This document shows, piece by piece, positions 46,660 through 57,556 of a stretch of DNA of 64,000 nucleotides. The DNA is from Pleodorina starrii. Its lineage: Eukaryota > Chlorophyta > Chlorophyceae > Chlamydomonadales > Volvocaceae. Each line of letters starts with the position of its first letter. The stretch's first letter is position 1. The stretch lies in the NCBI GenBank assembly GCA_030267565.1, contig BRXU01000004.1, positions 4,904,501 to 4,968,500 of the forward strand. Reading direction: 5' to 3'. The translations under genes and the position numbers were made by a program. A model generated the notes under the pieces. The model worked only from the letters and a program-made list of their open reading frames with translations. It was not told the DNA's origin and ran no database searches.

Positions 46660-49102
46660 ATGACGATCAAGATTGGAATCATTGGTGCAGGAAACGTTGG
46701 CCAGACGCTCGGCAAGATTATTGCGAAGAAGCATCCAGTCATATATGGCGTTCGCAACACCGCGAAGTACTCTAGCTTGACAAAGGCAGAGAATACGTCA
46801 GTGCTCTCGGTTCCGGAGGCTGTAAAAGCAAGCGACGTGGTCATCCTGGCCGTCCCAGGTCGTTTCCAAAGCGTTTCCAACCGCCAATCTCATCTTTTAA
46901 TGGGTCGCACGCTTTAATTTGTCATACGCCTTCACATATGTTGCATCTTGGTGTCTGGCAGGTTCAAACGACGATGCTGGCATACAGGCTATTGCTTCCA
47001 GTCTGGGCGCCGATGTCAAGGGCAAGGTACGTACCAAGGGCCCGGGGTGGAAATATTATTGTCGTTTCACCACAGATAACATCAAACCACAGTGCATTTT
47101 TGTGCTATCGCGATACCTGATTGGAACTGCGAATAGTTGGTGCGCGTCGTACATATCGTATATGTGATCGGCCTTTCCTGCCCGTCTGCAGGTGCTGATA
47201 GACGCAACGAACCCCCTGACTCCCTACCCGGGCCTCGAGGTCCGATGGACCGGCAAGTCAGGTATGCGGACGTGCCCCTCGCGCGCGAGGGTTCTGGATT
47301 GTAACCCCTCGCCGGCGGGCTTTCGGTATACCCCCCACTAACCAACACAGCCTGGGCGCGTGCGCGAAATTATGCACACGTGCCCGCATGTGCATATGCC
47401 TATCTTTCTGCTTCGCCTGCTTGTGCTGGCGACCCGTGACCCGTGCGCGGCGCACCGCTTATCCATCCACCCGCTCATCCACCTAAAACGGCGACTGCAG
47501 CTTCCCGCCACTCCCACCGTGTTCCCCGAATTCCATCGCAATCAACGTTATATCATTGTCATGTCATGTCATATTATTGTCATATCATTGTCATGTCATG
47601 TCATGCAGTGACGGTGTACGGGCCCCCGTGCATCGGGCCACCGAACCGACACTGCCGTCGCAGCACGTGGCACGTTCCTGGCCACACGGCCCGCCTCCCT
47701 GCGGGGCGTCGCCGAAAGAGGGACCGCCCCCGGGCTTCCCAGCCCAGGCCTGCCCTCCTTGCCTTCCGAGCCCTCCCTCCCTGGATCAGCTCCCTGGATA
47801 CCCCCCCCTCCGACCCCTCCCTCCTCCGCAGGTGGGGAGGTCCTGGCGGACGCACTTCCAGACACCCACGTGTTCAAGGCCTTCAACACCATCGGTGAGC
47901 TGCCTCTATCGCGCAGCCGTATAGAGCCCGAGCCGGGACACTCGTACCTCCCAACCTGCCTGCCCGTGTGCGTGTCGCTGAGCCGCGCGCCACTTGGCTG
48001 CACAGCAGGTTCGGCCCGTAACTCTGGACGCACAGGTGTTCCTTGGCTCCCCCACTGCCATTGTCATCCATCCAGCTGCATGGGTAAAAAGGGGGGCGAG
48101 GGGGGCGCGACGCGCCGCCCGCCATGCCGCCCGCGCCCGCAGCCCTTCCCAGGCTTACCCTGTCCGCGCCCCGCCCCACTGCTGCCCCCAGGCACCAACC
48201 ACATGGCCCAGGCGGACGGCTCATCCCTTTGCGGCGAGCAGCTGAGCATGATGTTCGCGGGAGGTCCCGGAGGGAGGGATCTGGCGGAGGAAGTCATCGG
48301 AGCCACCGGCTTCAGGCCCGAGTACCTGGGACCCATCAGATACGCGCGGAACCTCGAGGTGCGATCTCCTAGCTCCTACGGTAGAACTGACGACCAGCAG
48401 AAGCAGAAGCAGCAGCCGAGCAATGGACGGAGTGCAGAAGGCGGAACAAGCGAGAGCAACCGCCGTTGTTGCAGCCGTCTCTGCGGATGGCTGCGCGGAC
48501 GGCTGGGCGTTGGGGCGGGGAGGGCTGGGGCGGGGCGGGACGGGGCAGGAGGGGGGTGTTGGAGTCCGCCGGCAAGGCGGGGCGGGGCGGGGCGGGGCGG
48601 GGGTGTTGGAGTCCGCCGGCAAGGCGGGTCGGGGCGGGGCGGGGGTGTTGGAGCCCGCGGGCAAGGCGGGGCGGGGCGGGGCTCCTCTTGTAAGCTGCAC
48701 AAGCCCTCCACTTGCCACATCCATATCACCGCCTTGCGCCTTCCTCCCCCGAGAGAGTGCACGAGCCACACCTCTTCCGCCGCGGCCTGCCGCACGGCCA
48801 CGCGCGCCGGCCCCTTGCTCTTATGTCTCCCTGTTTATTGGCAGATACCGGTATTGCTTGGTTCGTCCGCCAAACCTCGCCTAACCAATCGGTAGTTTTG
48901 TCACCTCCGTTCCCATTCCATCGTTGCGGTTCGTATTTCTTTATCCCTTACCCCGGGAGCCCCGCGACTGTGCCGTGCCTCCACCCCTCCGCCCCAACAG
49001 GCCGTTGCTGAGCTGTGGATTCACCTGGCGGTTCCCGGTGTGGGCACTGCGGAGAAGTGGGGCCGCGACTTCCACTTCCAGGTCATGCGCAAGGGAGGGT
49101 GA
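46660..49102 (+). CDS. F420:NADPH-reductase-like Rossmann oxidoreductase (8-hydroxy-5-deazaflavin reductase family)
   Basis: Six exons: 46660-46858, 46962-47026, 47192-47261, 47832-47894, 48192-48358, 49001-49102 (TGA); 221 residues, close to the family's usual size. The start MTIKIGIIGAGNVGQTLGK carries the GxGxxG dinucleotide fold at residues 9-14, followed by YGVRN, whose arginine is where NADP(H)-specific members bind the 2'-phosphate. SDVVILAVPG, VLIDATNPLTPYPG and HVFKAFNTIGTNHM are typical of the NADPH-dependent F420 reductase/NADP-oxidoreductase coenzyme F420 family, also related to the STEAP N-domain. The C-terminus has LGPIRYARNLEAVAELWIHL. The real substrate in algae is not known; classical eukaryotes do not make F420 as a general cofactor, so the name describes the fold. 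Exon 1 uses less GC-biased codons than neighbouring genes. Exons 4-6 sit among minisatellite-rich introns. Confidence 0.88.
47556..47607. repeat. GTCAT pentamer repeat
   Basis: About nine GTCAT/ATCAT units lie in the third intron of the reductase-like gene. Confidence 0.8.
48536..48690. repeat. G-rich minisatellite with GTTGGAGTCCGCCGGCAAGG core
   Basis: Three copies of a unit of about 45 bases alternate a GGCGGGGC run with a conserved core. It fills much of the last intron of the reductase-like gene. Confidence 0.85.
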
Positions 49103-51122
49103 GGTGGAGAGGGAGGGCGAGGGTGAGGGGGTGGTGAGGCGGCATCTGGGGCGCGCGGCCGTGCAATAGTCGCCGGCGCGCGTGTGTGTGTGTGATGCGG
49201 TTGTGACGCCGCCGCGGTCCGAGGGGTGCAGTTTACGGTAGTTGGGGCGCAGGAACCTGCTAGCCGTACCGGTAACCCGTGTTTTTGCGGCGGGCCAGTC
49301 ACTGCCGCTACTGGAGGAGATGTGGATACTGCAGTTAGCGTAAGAGGATTCGGTAACGTTGTGGTACGGTATCGCGGTATCGTTGGAGTTTTGTTGTACG
49401 GTGTTATTGAAGCGTTGTTGTACAGTATGGTTGAATAAAAAAACGAAATGTAGAGGGTGCATTGTTCTGCAGTGTTGTTGTACGACGTTTAACCGCGGAT
49501 GGATTGTGTGTGTTACCAGGTGCATAAGAGTGTGTAAGGTTGGCTGAAGGCCGGGAGGCCTTTGCGTACCGAAGGTAAGCAGCGTAACCTCAACCGCGGA
49601 TGCCACCGGCGCGGCGCCTGGCTAAGGGCCTGAGAGGAGATTTCCAGTACACAGAAGGCGCTGGCAGTCGGGTACCGCATGGGCCGACAGTCCGTTGACG
49701 CCCTCGGACTGTCGCAGCCCACAGCAGCAAACCGAACACACCGCAGCCAATCGTTGCCATTCCGCCTACCGTATACAGGGCTGCGCTGCACTCCTTTGAG
49801 AGCGCGGTGCTCGTCCGTGCGCTGTTGCGTCGCATTGAGCACACTACCGGCCGCCACGCCCATCGCTATACCAGCGACAAAAGTACACGGTATGTACAAA
49901 GCTGCAGCTGCGAAAAATTCTGGGCCCGCGCACGTCGCGACATGTGCAGGATGCCCCCCTTCCTTGGACGGGGCCGGCGGCGGACGGGGGGCGAACCCCC
50001 GGTCCGTGGACTTGTGCCCCCTTTCCGCACCTGAAGGGGGAGGAGCCCGCCCTTACCACAAGTTCCCCCGTACGCCGCCATCCCGCCCGGCAATCCTGCC
50101 CGCCATCCCTGGACCTGGAGCTCTGGATGACGGCATGAGCACATGCGTTGACCTCACAGAACACGCTCGCGTCATCATCGTAGTCATCGGACGCCGTACC
50201 GTCCTGTCCCGTCCTGTAGCAGGCTCGTTCATTCATTGTAGTTCCTTCCGATCAACCCCGAAACCGCTTTTTCCCTCGAGACAATGCGCTCAACCAATCA
50301 ACCCCTGTCAACTTATATGCCCTATCCAACAAAGACCTTCCGCGGGTTGGGCATCGGCCGCAGCAGTGTCAGTTGCGGTATGGCCCGGTGATCGGTTTGG
50401 GTCCACAGTAAACGATTCGTTCATTCGTTCAAATTTCAAACTGAGTCAACCCTGGTCAACTCGCGCCATCCTGCGTCAATTTGTGTCAACCCGCCGCAAC
50501 AGACCAGGTTGCGGCCGTGGACGTCCGTAAGATCAAGCCTAGAGTCCATGTGCCACCGCACCAGCCTTGTGGTCATGTCAACTCTTCTGTCCATTTGCGC
50601 TGAGGGAAAGTTCTTGCCGTACCGTCCAACAAACGCCCCCACCGTTCAGCCAAAGCACATCAACGCGGCCCACTGCCTTCGCAAATCTTGATCTTTTAAG
50701 CAAAAGCCGAGGAGCACATGCACCAGCCGACAAGCTGACCTCAGGCCGCTTACTCCCTTCCCAAAAAACTGAAGTGCGCGCGCAGGCCCCTCCCTTCCGT
50801 AACGGGGTGGCGCAGAGGCTCGTCATAATGAAGTGACATCCATTCGCCGCGAAAGCTGCGCCGCAGGGCCGGGGACGGAACTCGAAAACTGTGGGAGGCG
50901 CGAGACACGCGAACGGGCGGCCGTGAACGGGAGCCCTCGGCCACCGCCGCTGCCGCCGCCAGGAGCCGCTACCGGCTGTTCAACACTCCCTCCCCTCACG
51001 GCTGCTCCAGGGCTGATCCTCTCGAAATCCTCCCGAAGACCAGTCCTTCCCACGGCCCCTGCCTCCCCCAGTCACTTCCTCTTCCTTCTCCTCCTCCTCC
51101 TGCTGCAATAGTGGCCCCTCCC
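49103..51122. other. Tail-to-tail spacer, reductase-like gene / P450
   Basis: About 2.0 kb between convergent stop codons. The longest plus frame (49679-50530) has no recognisable motif and mixed codon use. Short GTCAACC-type words recur at 50440-50510. No gene supported. Confidence 0.6.
49533..49537 (+). terminator. TGTAA poly(A) signal, reductase-like gene
   Basis: TGTAA lies about 430 bases after the stop codon at 49102 and is the first such motif downstream that I found. Confidence 0.45.
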
Positions 51123-54100
51123 TCACGGCTCCTGATCTCGCGGATGGAGGTGCATTCGGATGCCCCTCGTGCCCTTGGTCTGCAGAGTCAGATGGGTGCT
51201 CTCCCGCTGCCGTACACCCTCGCGGCCGCCCATCTGCACGCGTGCGCCAGAGGGGGGGGGCAGTTGGGTCGCATCCAAACAGGGGTCGCGTCGACAGAGA
51301 GAGAAGAGGGGATTCCACGGTCCGTTGAAAGGCCCTCACGCGGAGGGGGCGGGGCGGGAGGGACGGAGGTCAACGTCGACCCGCACTTGACAAGTCAATG
51401 CCCCCTGAACTCAATGCCACAAGTCAATGCGCCCTGAACTCAATGCCCGCTTAACACAACGGCCATCGCATCCCACGCCGCGACTTGGCCTGCCCTCCCT
51501 TCCTCATGCAAATCTCCACCACCGGCCAATCTCTTATCCCCGCCCGGCCGCCTTCCCAATTTCATAACCCCACGAAACCCACGGGTCGCTCGCTCCTTTC
51601 CCCGACGACGACGGGTCAGTCCGTGCCGCACACCCACCTCCTCCGCCAGCTCGATACGGAAGTTGGCCAGGATCATCGCCAGCACCGTCATCACCTCCAG
51701 CTTGGCCAGCGACTGCCCCACACAGCTGCGCGGCCCCTCGCTGAACGGCATGAAGCTGATGCCCGTCTTGCGACCCGTGGGTCCGCCCAGCGACCCAGCG
51801 CCGTCGTCGTCGTCGTCCGACGCCGCGTCGGCGCCCGAAGAAGACGATGACGCCGGCTGTTGATGTTGCTGTTGCTGTTGCTGCGGATGCAAAGGCGGCG
51901 AAGGTGAAGTCGAAGGCTCCGCGCGAATTCGCCAAGAGATGCTGCGTGCCACGGCGCCATTCAGCGGCGACGGGCCTGCGGCCGATGTCGCCGCGGCGGC
52001 GGCGCCGGCAGGCGCGGCGGTCGCCGCGCGCGCCACTGAGGGCGAGACACGGTCCGATGACTCCAGGGGGCCGGCGGGTGCGTCGCGCTCGGACGGCGTC
52101 GTGGCGGCGGGCTTGGCGGAGGCGGGGGCGGTCTTGGTGGCGGCGGTGGCGGCGGTGGCGGCGGTGCCGTTGGGGGCGATGCCCTCCTTGGAGCGCAGGT
52201 CCAGGACGTACGACTCCAGCGGCACGTCTGCAGTACAAACATGACATTGGGATACAGGCAAGGGCCGCCGCCAACCGTGCTGTTGAGGCGAATGTCGAAC
52301 AACACTTAAAACCTAAGCGATGCGATGAGATCACGCGCGAGTTACGGAAAGGTTTTGCCTTCGCGGAAGATGCGGGAGGTGCGTGCGCGACCCGCGGCGT
52401 GTGCCCTAGCCGTAGGCATCTGCCACATGCTCGCTCTACGGCCCTGGCGCCTTCCCGGCCCTGGCCCCCTCCACCGCAGCGACTCACCCATCCACCTCTC
52501 CGGCCTGAACTCCAGGGGGTCCTTCCAATTGTGGACCGTGTTGTGGATAGCGAACAGCGGGGTGGCTACGGGGGTGCCGCGGGGCACCAGGTAGGGACCC
52601 ACCCGGGTGGGCTGCGTGGTGAATCTGAAGGCCAGCAGCAGCAGCAGCAGCAGGAGAGGAGGAGGAGGAGGTGGGGCGGTGAGGTGGCGAGGACAGCCGG
52701 GGGAAATTGGGTTTCTCGTCGCGCTGCACCGCCTGCACCACATCGCACGGCACGCCAGCCCCAGCCCCCCAGCCCCTCGGCCCCCCTGCCCCCCTGCCCC
52801 CCAGGGCCCCACCGCACCTCGCCATGATGGAGACCACCGGGTACATGCGCATCGCCTCCTGCATAACACAACACAACACATCACGGAGCAGCGCAGCGCA
52901 GGAGGGCCGGACAGATTGAGCGAGCCGCCGAAACAGCTGAGAGTGAGCAACAGGGCCAAGAGGCCGCCCATAGGCGCAAACGCAGCATGGGCGGGGAACG
53001 CGGCGTCGTGATCGCCCCTTTTGCCGCGGCGTGGGGTCCGTGGCTGCGGACGCATGGCGGGCGTGTGGGGAACGGATCGTAACCCCCTCCACGCTGATAC
53101 GCGCAGATAAGGGTGCCTTGCTACGGGTGCCGCCCTAAGCCCTCACCCACCTTGGTGCAGGCGGTGAGGTAGCGCAGGCGCTTGAGGTCGTCCAGCTCCA
53201 GGGGACGTGCGGCGCTGCGGCCGCCCTCCGCCTGGCCCCGCACCAACAGACCCAGCGAGCCCAGCTCCTCGGCGACCGCCTCCTGGACGCCTGTGACGGT
53301 TGGCGATTGGTCGATTAGTGGTTGGTGGTTATGACGGTTGGTCGGTTAGTGGTTGGTGGCTGGTTGGTGTTGATCATGATATGGTGTTGAAGCAATGGCG
53401 CGCGTTGGGAGGGGGGCCGATGGCACGCAGGGCTGCGTGGCGCCGCGCAGAGCGCAGCGTGTGTCCCACCGCCAGCAGCGCGGGAAACAGATATACAGTT
53501 CCAGGTACCGTACTGACAGCGGGGGCTCTCGGCTTGGCTCGTGTTCGGCTTACCGGTAGCTTGGTTTGCGGCGGAGCGTCTTTGCGTCTTTGCTTACAGG
53601 ACGCTTCGCGGCTACGGCACCACCCCCGAAACTTACCGGGCGCGGTGGCGATGTTGAATAGGGTCCAGCTGATGGTGTGACCCGTGGTCTCGAAGCCCTC
53701 CACGAACAGGATGCCGATCTGCGGAGCGGGGGAGAACGGGAAACCGGGAGGAATAGGGAAACCGGGAAGTTGGGGAAATGGGAAGTGGAAAAATGGGAGG
53801 GAGGCGCAGCGGCGGCGATCGCTGTCTTTGCCTTGCGGCGGCGATGAACAGCGGGTTGCTTCTTGCTCGCGGGTTGTGCGGTAATGCAACGGAACCTAGT
53901 ACGACACGCATGTACGACACGCACCTCGGACAGGATGCGCTCGTCGTCAATGGGCGGCGGGCCCCGGCGAAGCAACCGCTGCCACCAGCCGCGGCGGGCC
54001 TGCGAAGGACGACACGGCCAAGACACGGCTTAAGACGGACGGAAAATAACGGTGATTGCGGGGCAACTTGGCGCCGCACCTCGCCGCAATGTCCTGCGGA

Positions 54101-56909
54101 AAACCAACGCAGCTTAGGGCCCAACTCTGTGTGACGCACGGAGAGCAGATCCGTGGTTCCGAAGAGGACCCGCGTGGTCCACGTGTGCCTGCGCCGCGAC
54201 CGCCCAATCGTGTCCTGTCTGTTGTCGCAATCCCCCAGTCACAAGACTCATGAGCCCGCGCCTCAGACGCCGCGGTCTTTCCCCCCCCCCTCGGTCGCCT
54301 CCAATCCGGACCTGCTGTCCCTCTCTCATGACCTCATCCGTCCCCCCCCCCCCCCGCCCTCTCTCCCCCCTCTTTGCCCCCCCCTCCTCCTCCTCCTCCT
54401 CCTCCTCCTCCTCACCGCGGGGTTCTTCTCCGCCTCCTGCTTGGCGGTCTGCAGCACCCGGTACAGCTGCGCGCCGATGTCGGTGTCGCCCCGGGGCGGA
54501 GGACCTCGCTCTTTGATCTCCCGCAGCAGATGCCGCATGTGGGCCTGGAAGTCGACGAAGCTCTGGCGGCCTGAAGGGGCGGTGGGGCGGAGGGGCGGTG
54601 GGGCCACTGTGGCCGAGGGGCAGATGGGAGGTCCTAAGCGGGTAGGGAATTGGGATTGATTCGATTCGGTTTGGTTCGGTCCGATTTGCATTATCACGAA
54701 CGCACCCTTGACGCCGTTCTTGAACCACCAGGGCGCCAGCACTCGGAAGGGGTTGGCGATGCGCCGCATGACCTCCGTGAAGGCCCGCGGCAGCACGCGC
54801 AGCAGGTGGTCGTACGGTACGGCGTCCAGCCGGGTGCAGCCGTAGTCGTGGCCGAAGGCGCTCTGTAGGCGGTGCGCAAGGGCGGGTTGTGCGTGTGTGT
54901 GTATGTGTGTTGCGTAGGGTGCGCGCCTCGCCCCACAGCAACACGCCTCTAGCAGCTTTTGCAAACAAAAATCTTGCGTCTTGTCAATGAAATCCCGGCC
55001 CAATTTCGCGCGGCGGCAGCAGCAGCAGCACGGCAGCGCGGGACATTACCATCCGGGAGCGGGCGGGATACGCACGACAACGTACCGTATACGGCATACT
55101 ACATACGGCATACGACGTACGACATACAGCGAACTCACCAGTCCGATGACGTCCAGGGTGACGCGCAGGGCCGCCTGGTCCACATCCACACTCTCTTTGG
55201 GGCCCTTCCGGCGCAGCCACTCCACCAGCTCTGAGGTGCGGTCCCTGGAGCGATACGGGGTACGGCGTACGGGATATGGCATACGTCACGGCATACGGGA
55301 TAAGAGACGATGCGGGAGGTGAAGGCAAGCAGGCGGCCCGCCTGGAGTCGCGGCGCAGCAGCGGAGGCAGTGGCAGAGGCGCCTGCGGCGGATTGCACGC
55401 ACGGTTGGGAATGCGGCAGAACACGGCATCAGGCATCAGGCACGTGTTCTGTGTCTCACACAAACAAAACACCCGGTAGGGCCGTAGTCACGTCTCACTT
55501 TCTTGTGTGTACACCAAGTGCCGTACATCAAGACGTCAGAACCTAGGGTTTCGGGCTGCCTGGCCAAGCCAGCTACCGCCGTGCCACCCGCTGCCTCCCC
55601 CTCCACCTCCCGCCTCTTGGCGGGCAGCCGCACCTGATGAGTGAGAACTTCTTGCGGATGTTGCCGAATGCAAACGACAGCGCCACCGCCTTGCGCACCG
55701 CCCGCCAGCTCTCGTCGGCGACGCTGGTGAGCAGGTTGGGGTCGCCGTGGGCGGTGCACATCTGGCTGATTGGGGTGTACAGCTCGGCAGCCTTGTCGAC
55801 GGAGCCCTCACCGCGGCCGCAAATGGTCGCGAGCGCCGCGGGGTCGGTCACCATGACGCCGTTGTACCAGAGGAACCGGATGCTGCGGGGGTGAGAGGGC
55901 AGGCGGCAGGGATGAGAGGGCAGGGGGGCCAGGGCGAAGGGGGAAGAGGGGGCGGGAGTGACGGAGCGCCGCACTGAGGGGTCGAAAGGAGCGCGGGCGC
56001 GGGCGCGTGGGGGTAATGTAACTGCGCCCTCTTGCCAGCTTGGGGCTACCGAGCTACTGGGACGGGGACGGGGACGGGGCCACCGGAGGCCCTTCCTTCG
56101 CCGGGGGCTTGCGGCTTGGTACTTACCGTACAATGCCGCCGTACTTGTCCGCCCAGCGCAGCAGCACTCGGTGGAAGTCGGGTCGCAGCACTTGCAGGAT
56201 GTTGCCGATGAAGGGCAGCGCGTGTGTCCAGGGGCCAGGGATGAGGTCCAGATCGTACTTGTGGCGCCTGGGGCGGGAGAGCGGAAGGAACGGCACGGAC
56301 GGCAGCGGGGCAGGGCGGGGAGGAGCGAAGCGTGCTGCGGGTTAAGGTAGGCAGCACCACAGAGGGTAACCGTGAGCGGGGCGGTAAGGGCAGGAGGCGG
56401 CCAACCACCCTGCTGGCCAGGCCGCGCCTCAATCGCTCACTTATTCATTCCCTTACGGTACCAGAACAAATGCGGGAGACTGGATTACTTGCTCACTCGC
56501 TGCCCCAACCCACCCCACCTGGAGCGCTGCACCACCAAGATCGCCAGCAGGCCGACACACGCCGCCCACAGCGCCATTGTGCTGTTGCGCGGGGGGGAGC
56601 CGAGTGTCGCGCCGCCGACCGTCAGCCGCGCCGCCGCCAGGCGCCCGCCGCGGCCCGCCAGTGCCGACAGCTCCCGCTGCAGGCGACCCGCCAGGCCGGA
56701 GCGGCCGCCCTCCGTGGCGGCCGTGTCCTCCGCGGGCTCAGCAGCGCTGGCGCGGTCCTGATGACCCACGGGTCGGCTGGTGGCGGGCGGCGGCGGCGGC
56801 GGCGACGGCACGTGGCTCGACGGCGGTGGCGGCAGGCCGTGAGCGGCGGCGCCACCATCGGCATCAGCATCAGCGGTTGGTGGCCGCTGCGCGTCGGTTC
56901 GAGCGTCGT

Positions 56910-56941
<32 letters not shown>

Positions 56942-57556
56942 GTGGTGGCGCTTGTGGGGCTCGGCGGAGGCGGAACGATTGATGCTTCGGCGCTGAGATG
57001 GCGGGCCAGGGAAGGCTCGAAACCGTTCACATCGACGTCGAAGAGCCGCGTTCGATCGCTCGTGGGCAGGCGATGGTCGTCGGCGGCCGAGCGCCCATGC
57101 GAGGTGTTGGCCGGGGCGCCGCTGGAGAGGGCTGCTGCGCAACGTAAGGCCGCAAGTCAGTGCACCAAGGGCCGCGTAAGCAGCGAGGTGGCTAATCGGG
57201 GAAATACTTCCGCGCGCGATCTAAGGCAATACCGCAGATCTAAAAAGTTCGTGTGGTGCCCGTTTGCCGAGCAGTGTGACGCGTTTACAGATCCGCCGAG
57301 GAGAGGCTAGACGCGAAGCGCGTGGGAGGTCTTGCGCAAGATGAAGGATGCGAGTCGGCGCGCGCTTAACCGAGCACGGTCAAGAGCCGCGTCTGTCTCT
57401 TTGTCTCTCTCTGTCTCTCTCACCGGCATTGTCTGCGGATGCGGCGCAGACGTCGCGGTCTGAGTTGTTCGACGGGGACAGGCTGGTCGCCGGGCCTGAC
57501 ACCACGAGAAGCAGAAGCGCAGTGAGCAGAGCAGAACTCGGAACAGAGGACGCCAT
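51123..57556 (-). CDS. Cytochrome P450 monooxygenase with signal peptide, long N-terminal linker and membrane anchor
   Basis: Fourteen exons: 57556-57424, 57134-56519, 56267-56127, 55882-55634, 55244-55139, 54862-54706, 54570-54416, 53999-53925, 53718-53637, 53290-53151, 52858-52818, 52624-52488, 52227-51638, 51233-51123 (TGA); 910 residues. P450 hallmarks: LIPGPWTHALPFIGNI, I-helix VEGFETTGHT (residues 550-559), K-helix ExxR as EAMR at 619-622, FRPERW, and heme loop FMPFSEGPRSCVGQ with ligand Cys846. The terminal exon (MGGREGVRQRESTHLTLQTK) gives the usual C-terminal beta hairpin. It should be an endoplasmic-reticulum oxygenase using a P450 reductase. It resembles CYP3/CYP4/CYP711-clan enzymes; the substrate cannot be told. 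Oddities: a signal peptide (MASSVPSSALLTALLLLVVS), about 200 linker residues with an Asp run, then the anchor ALWAACVGLLAILVV; and a 120-140 residue low-complexity insert before the heme loop. Confidence 0.94.
51386..51450. repeat. Direct repeat of CAAGTCAATGC...CCCTGAACTCAATG
   Basis: Two tandem copies of a unit of about 32 bases lie in the last intron of the P450 gene. Confidence 0.8.
54383..54413. repeat. CCT trinucleotide run at a splice donor
   Basis: About ten CCT units on the plus strand abut the donor of the seventh P450 intron, so the pre-mRNA begins the intron with a GAGGAGGAGG run. Confidence 0.85.
55071..55130. repeat. CGGCATAC-type repeat, intron 5 of P450
   Basis: Several copies of CGGCATAC, CGTACGAC and similar near-palindromic words lie in the intron just downstream of P450 exon 5; a matching cluster lies upstream of that exon. 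Confidence 0.75.
55247..55305. repeat. CGGCATAC/GGCGTACGG-type repeat, intron 4 of P450
   Basis: The partner of the 55071-55130 cluster, immediately upstream of the 106-base exon 5. Words such as GTACGGCGTAC are nearly self-complementary. Confidence 0.75.

Noticed and set aside
48001..48086. Possible extra exon of the reductase-like gene (VRPVTLDAQVFLGSPTAIVI)
   Set aside because: Exons 4 and 5 join in phase without it and give the family sequence FNTIGTNHM; inclusion would interrupt that motif.
49679..50530. 283-codon plus frame
   Set aside because: No family resemblance, mixed codon use; probably chance in GC-rich DNA.
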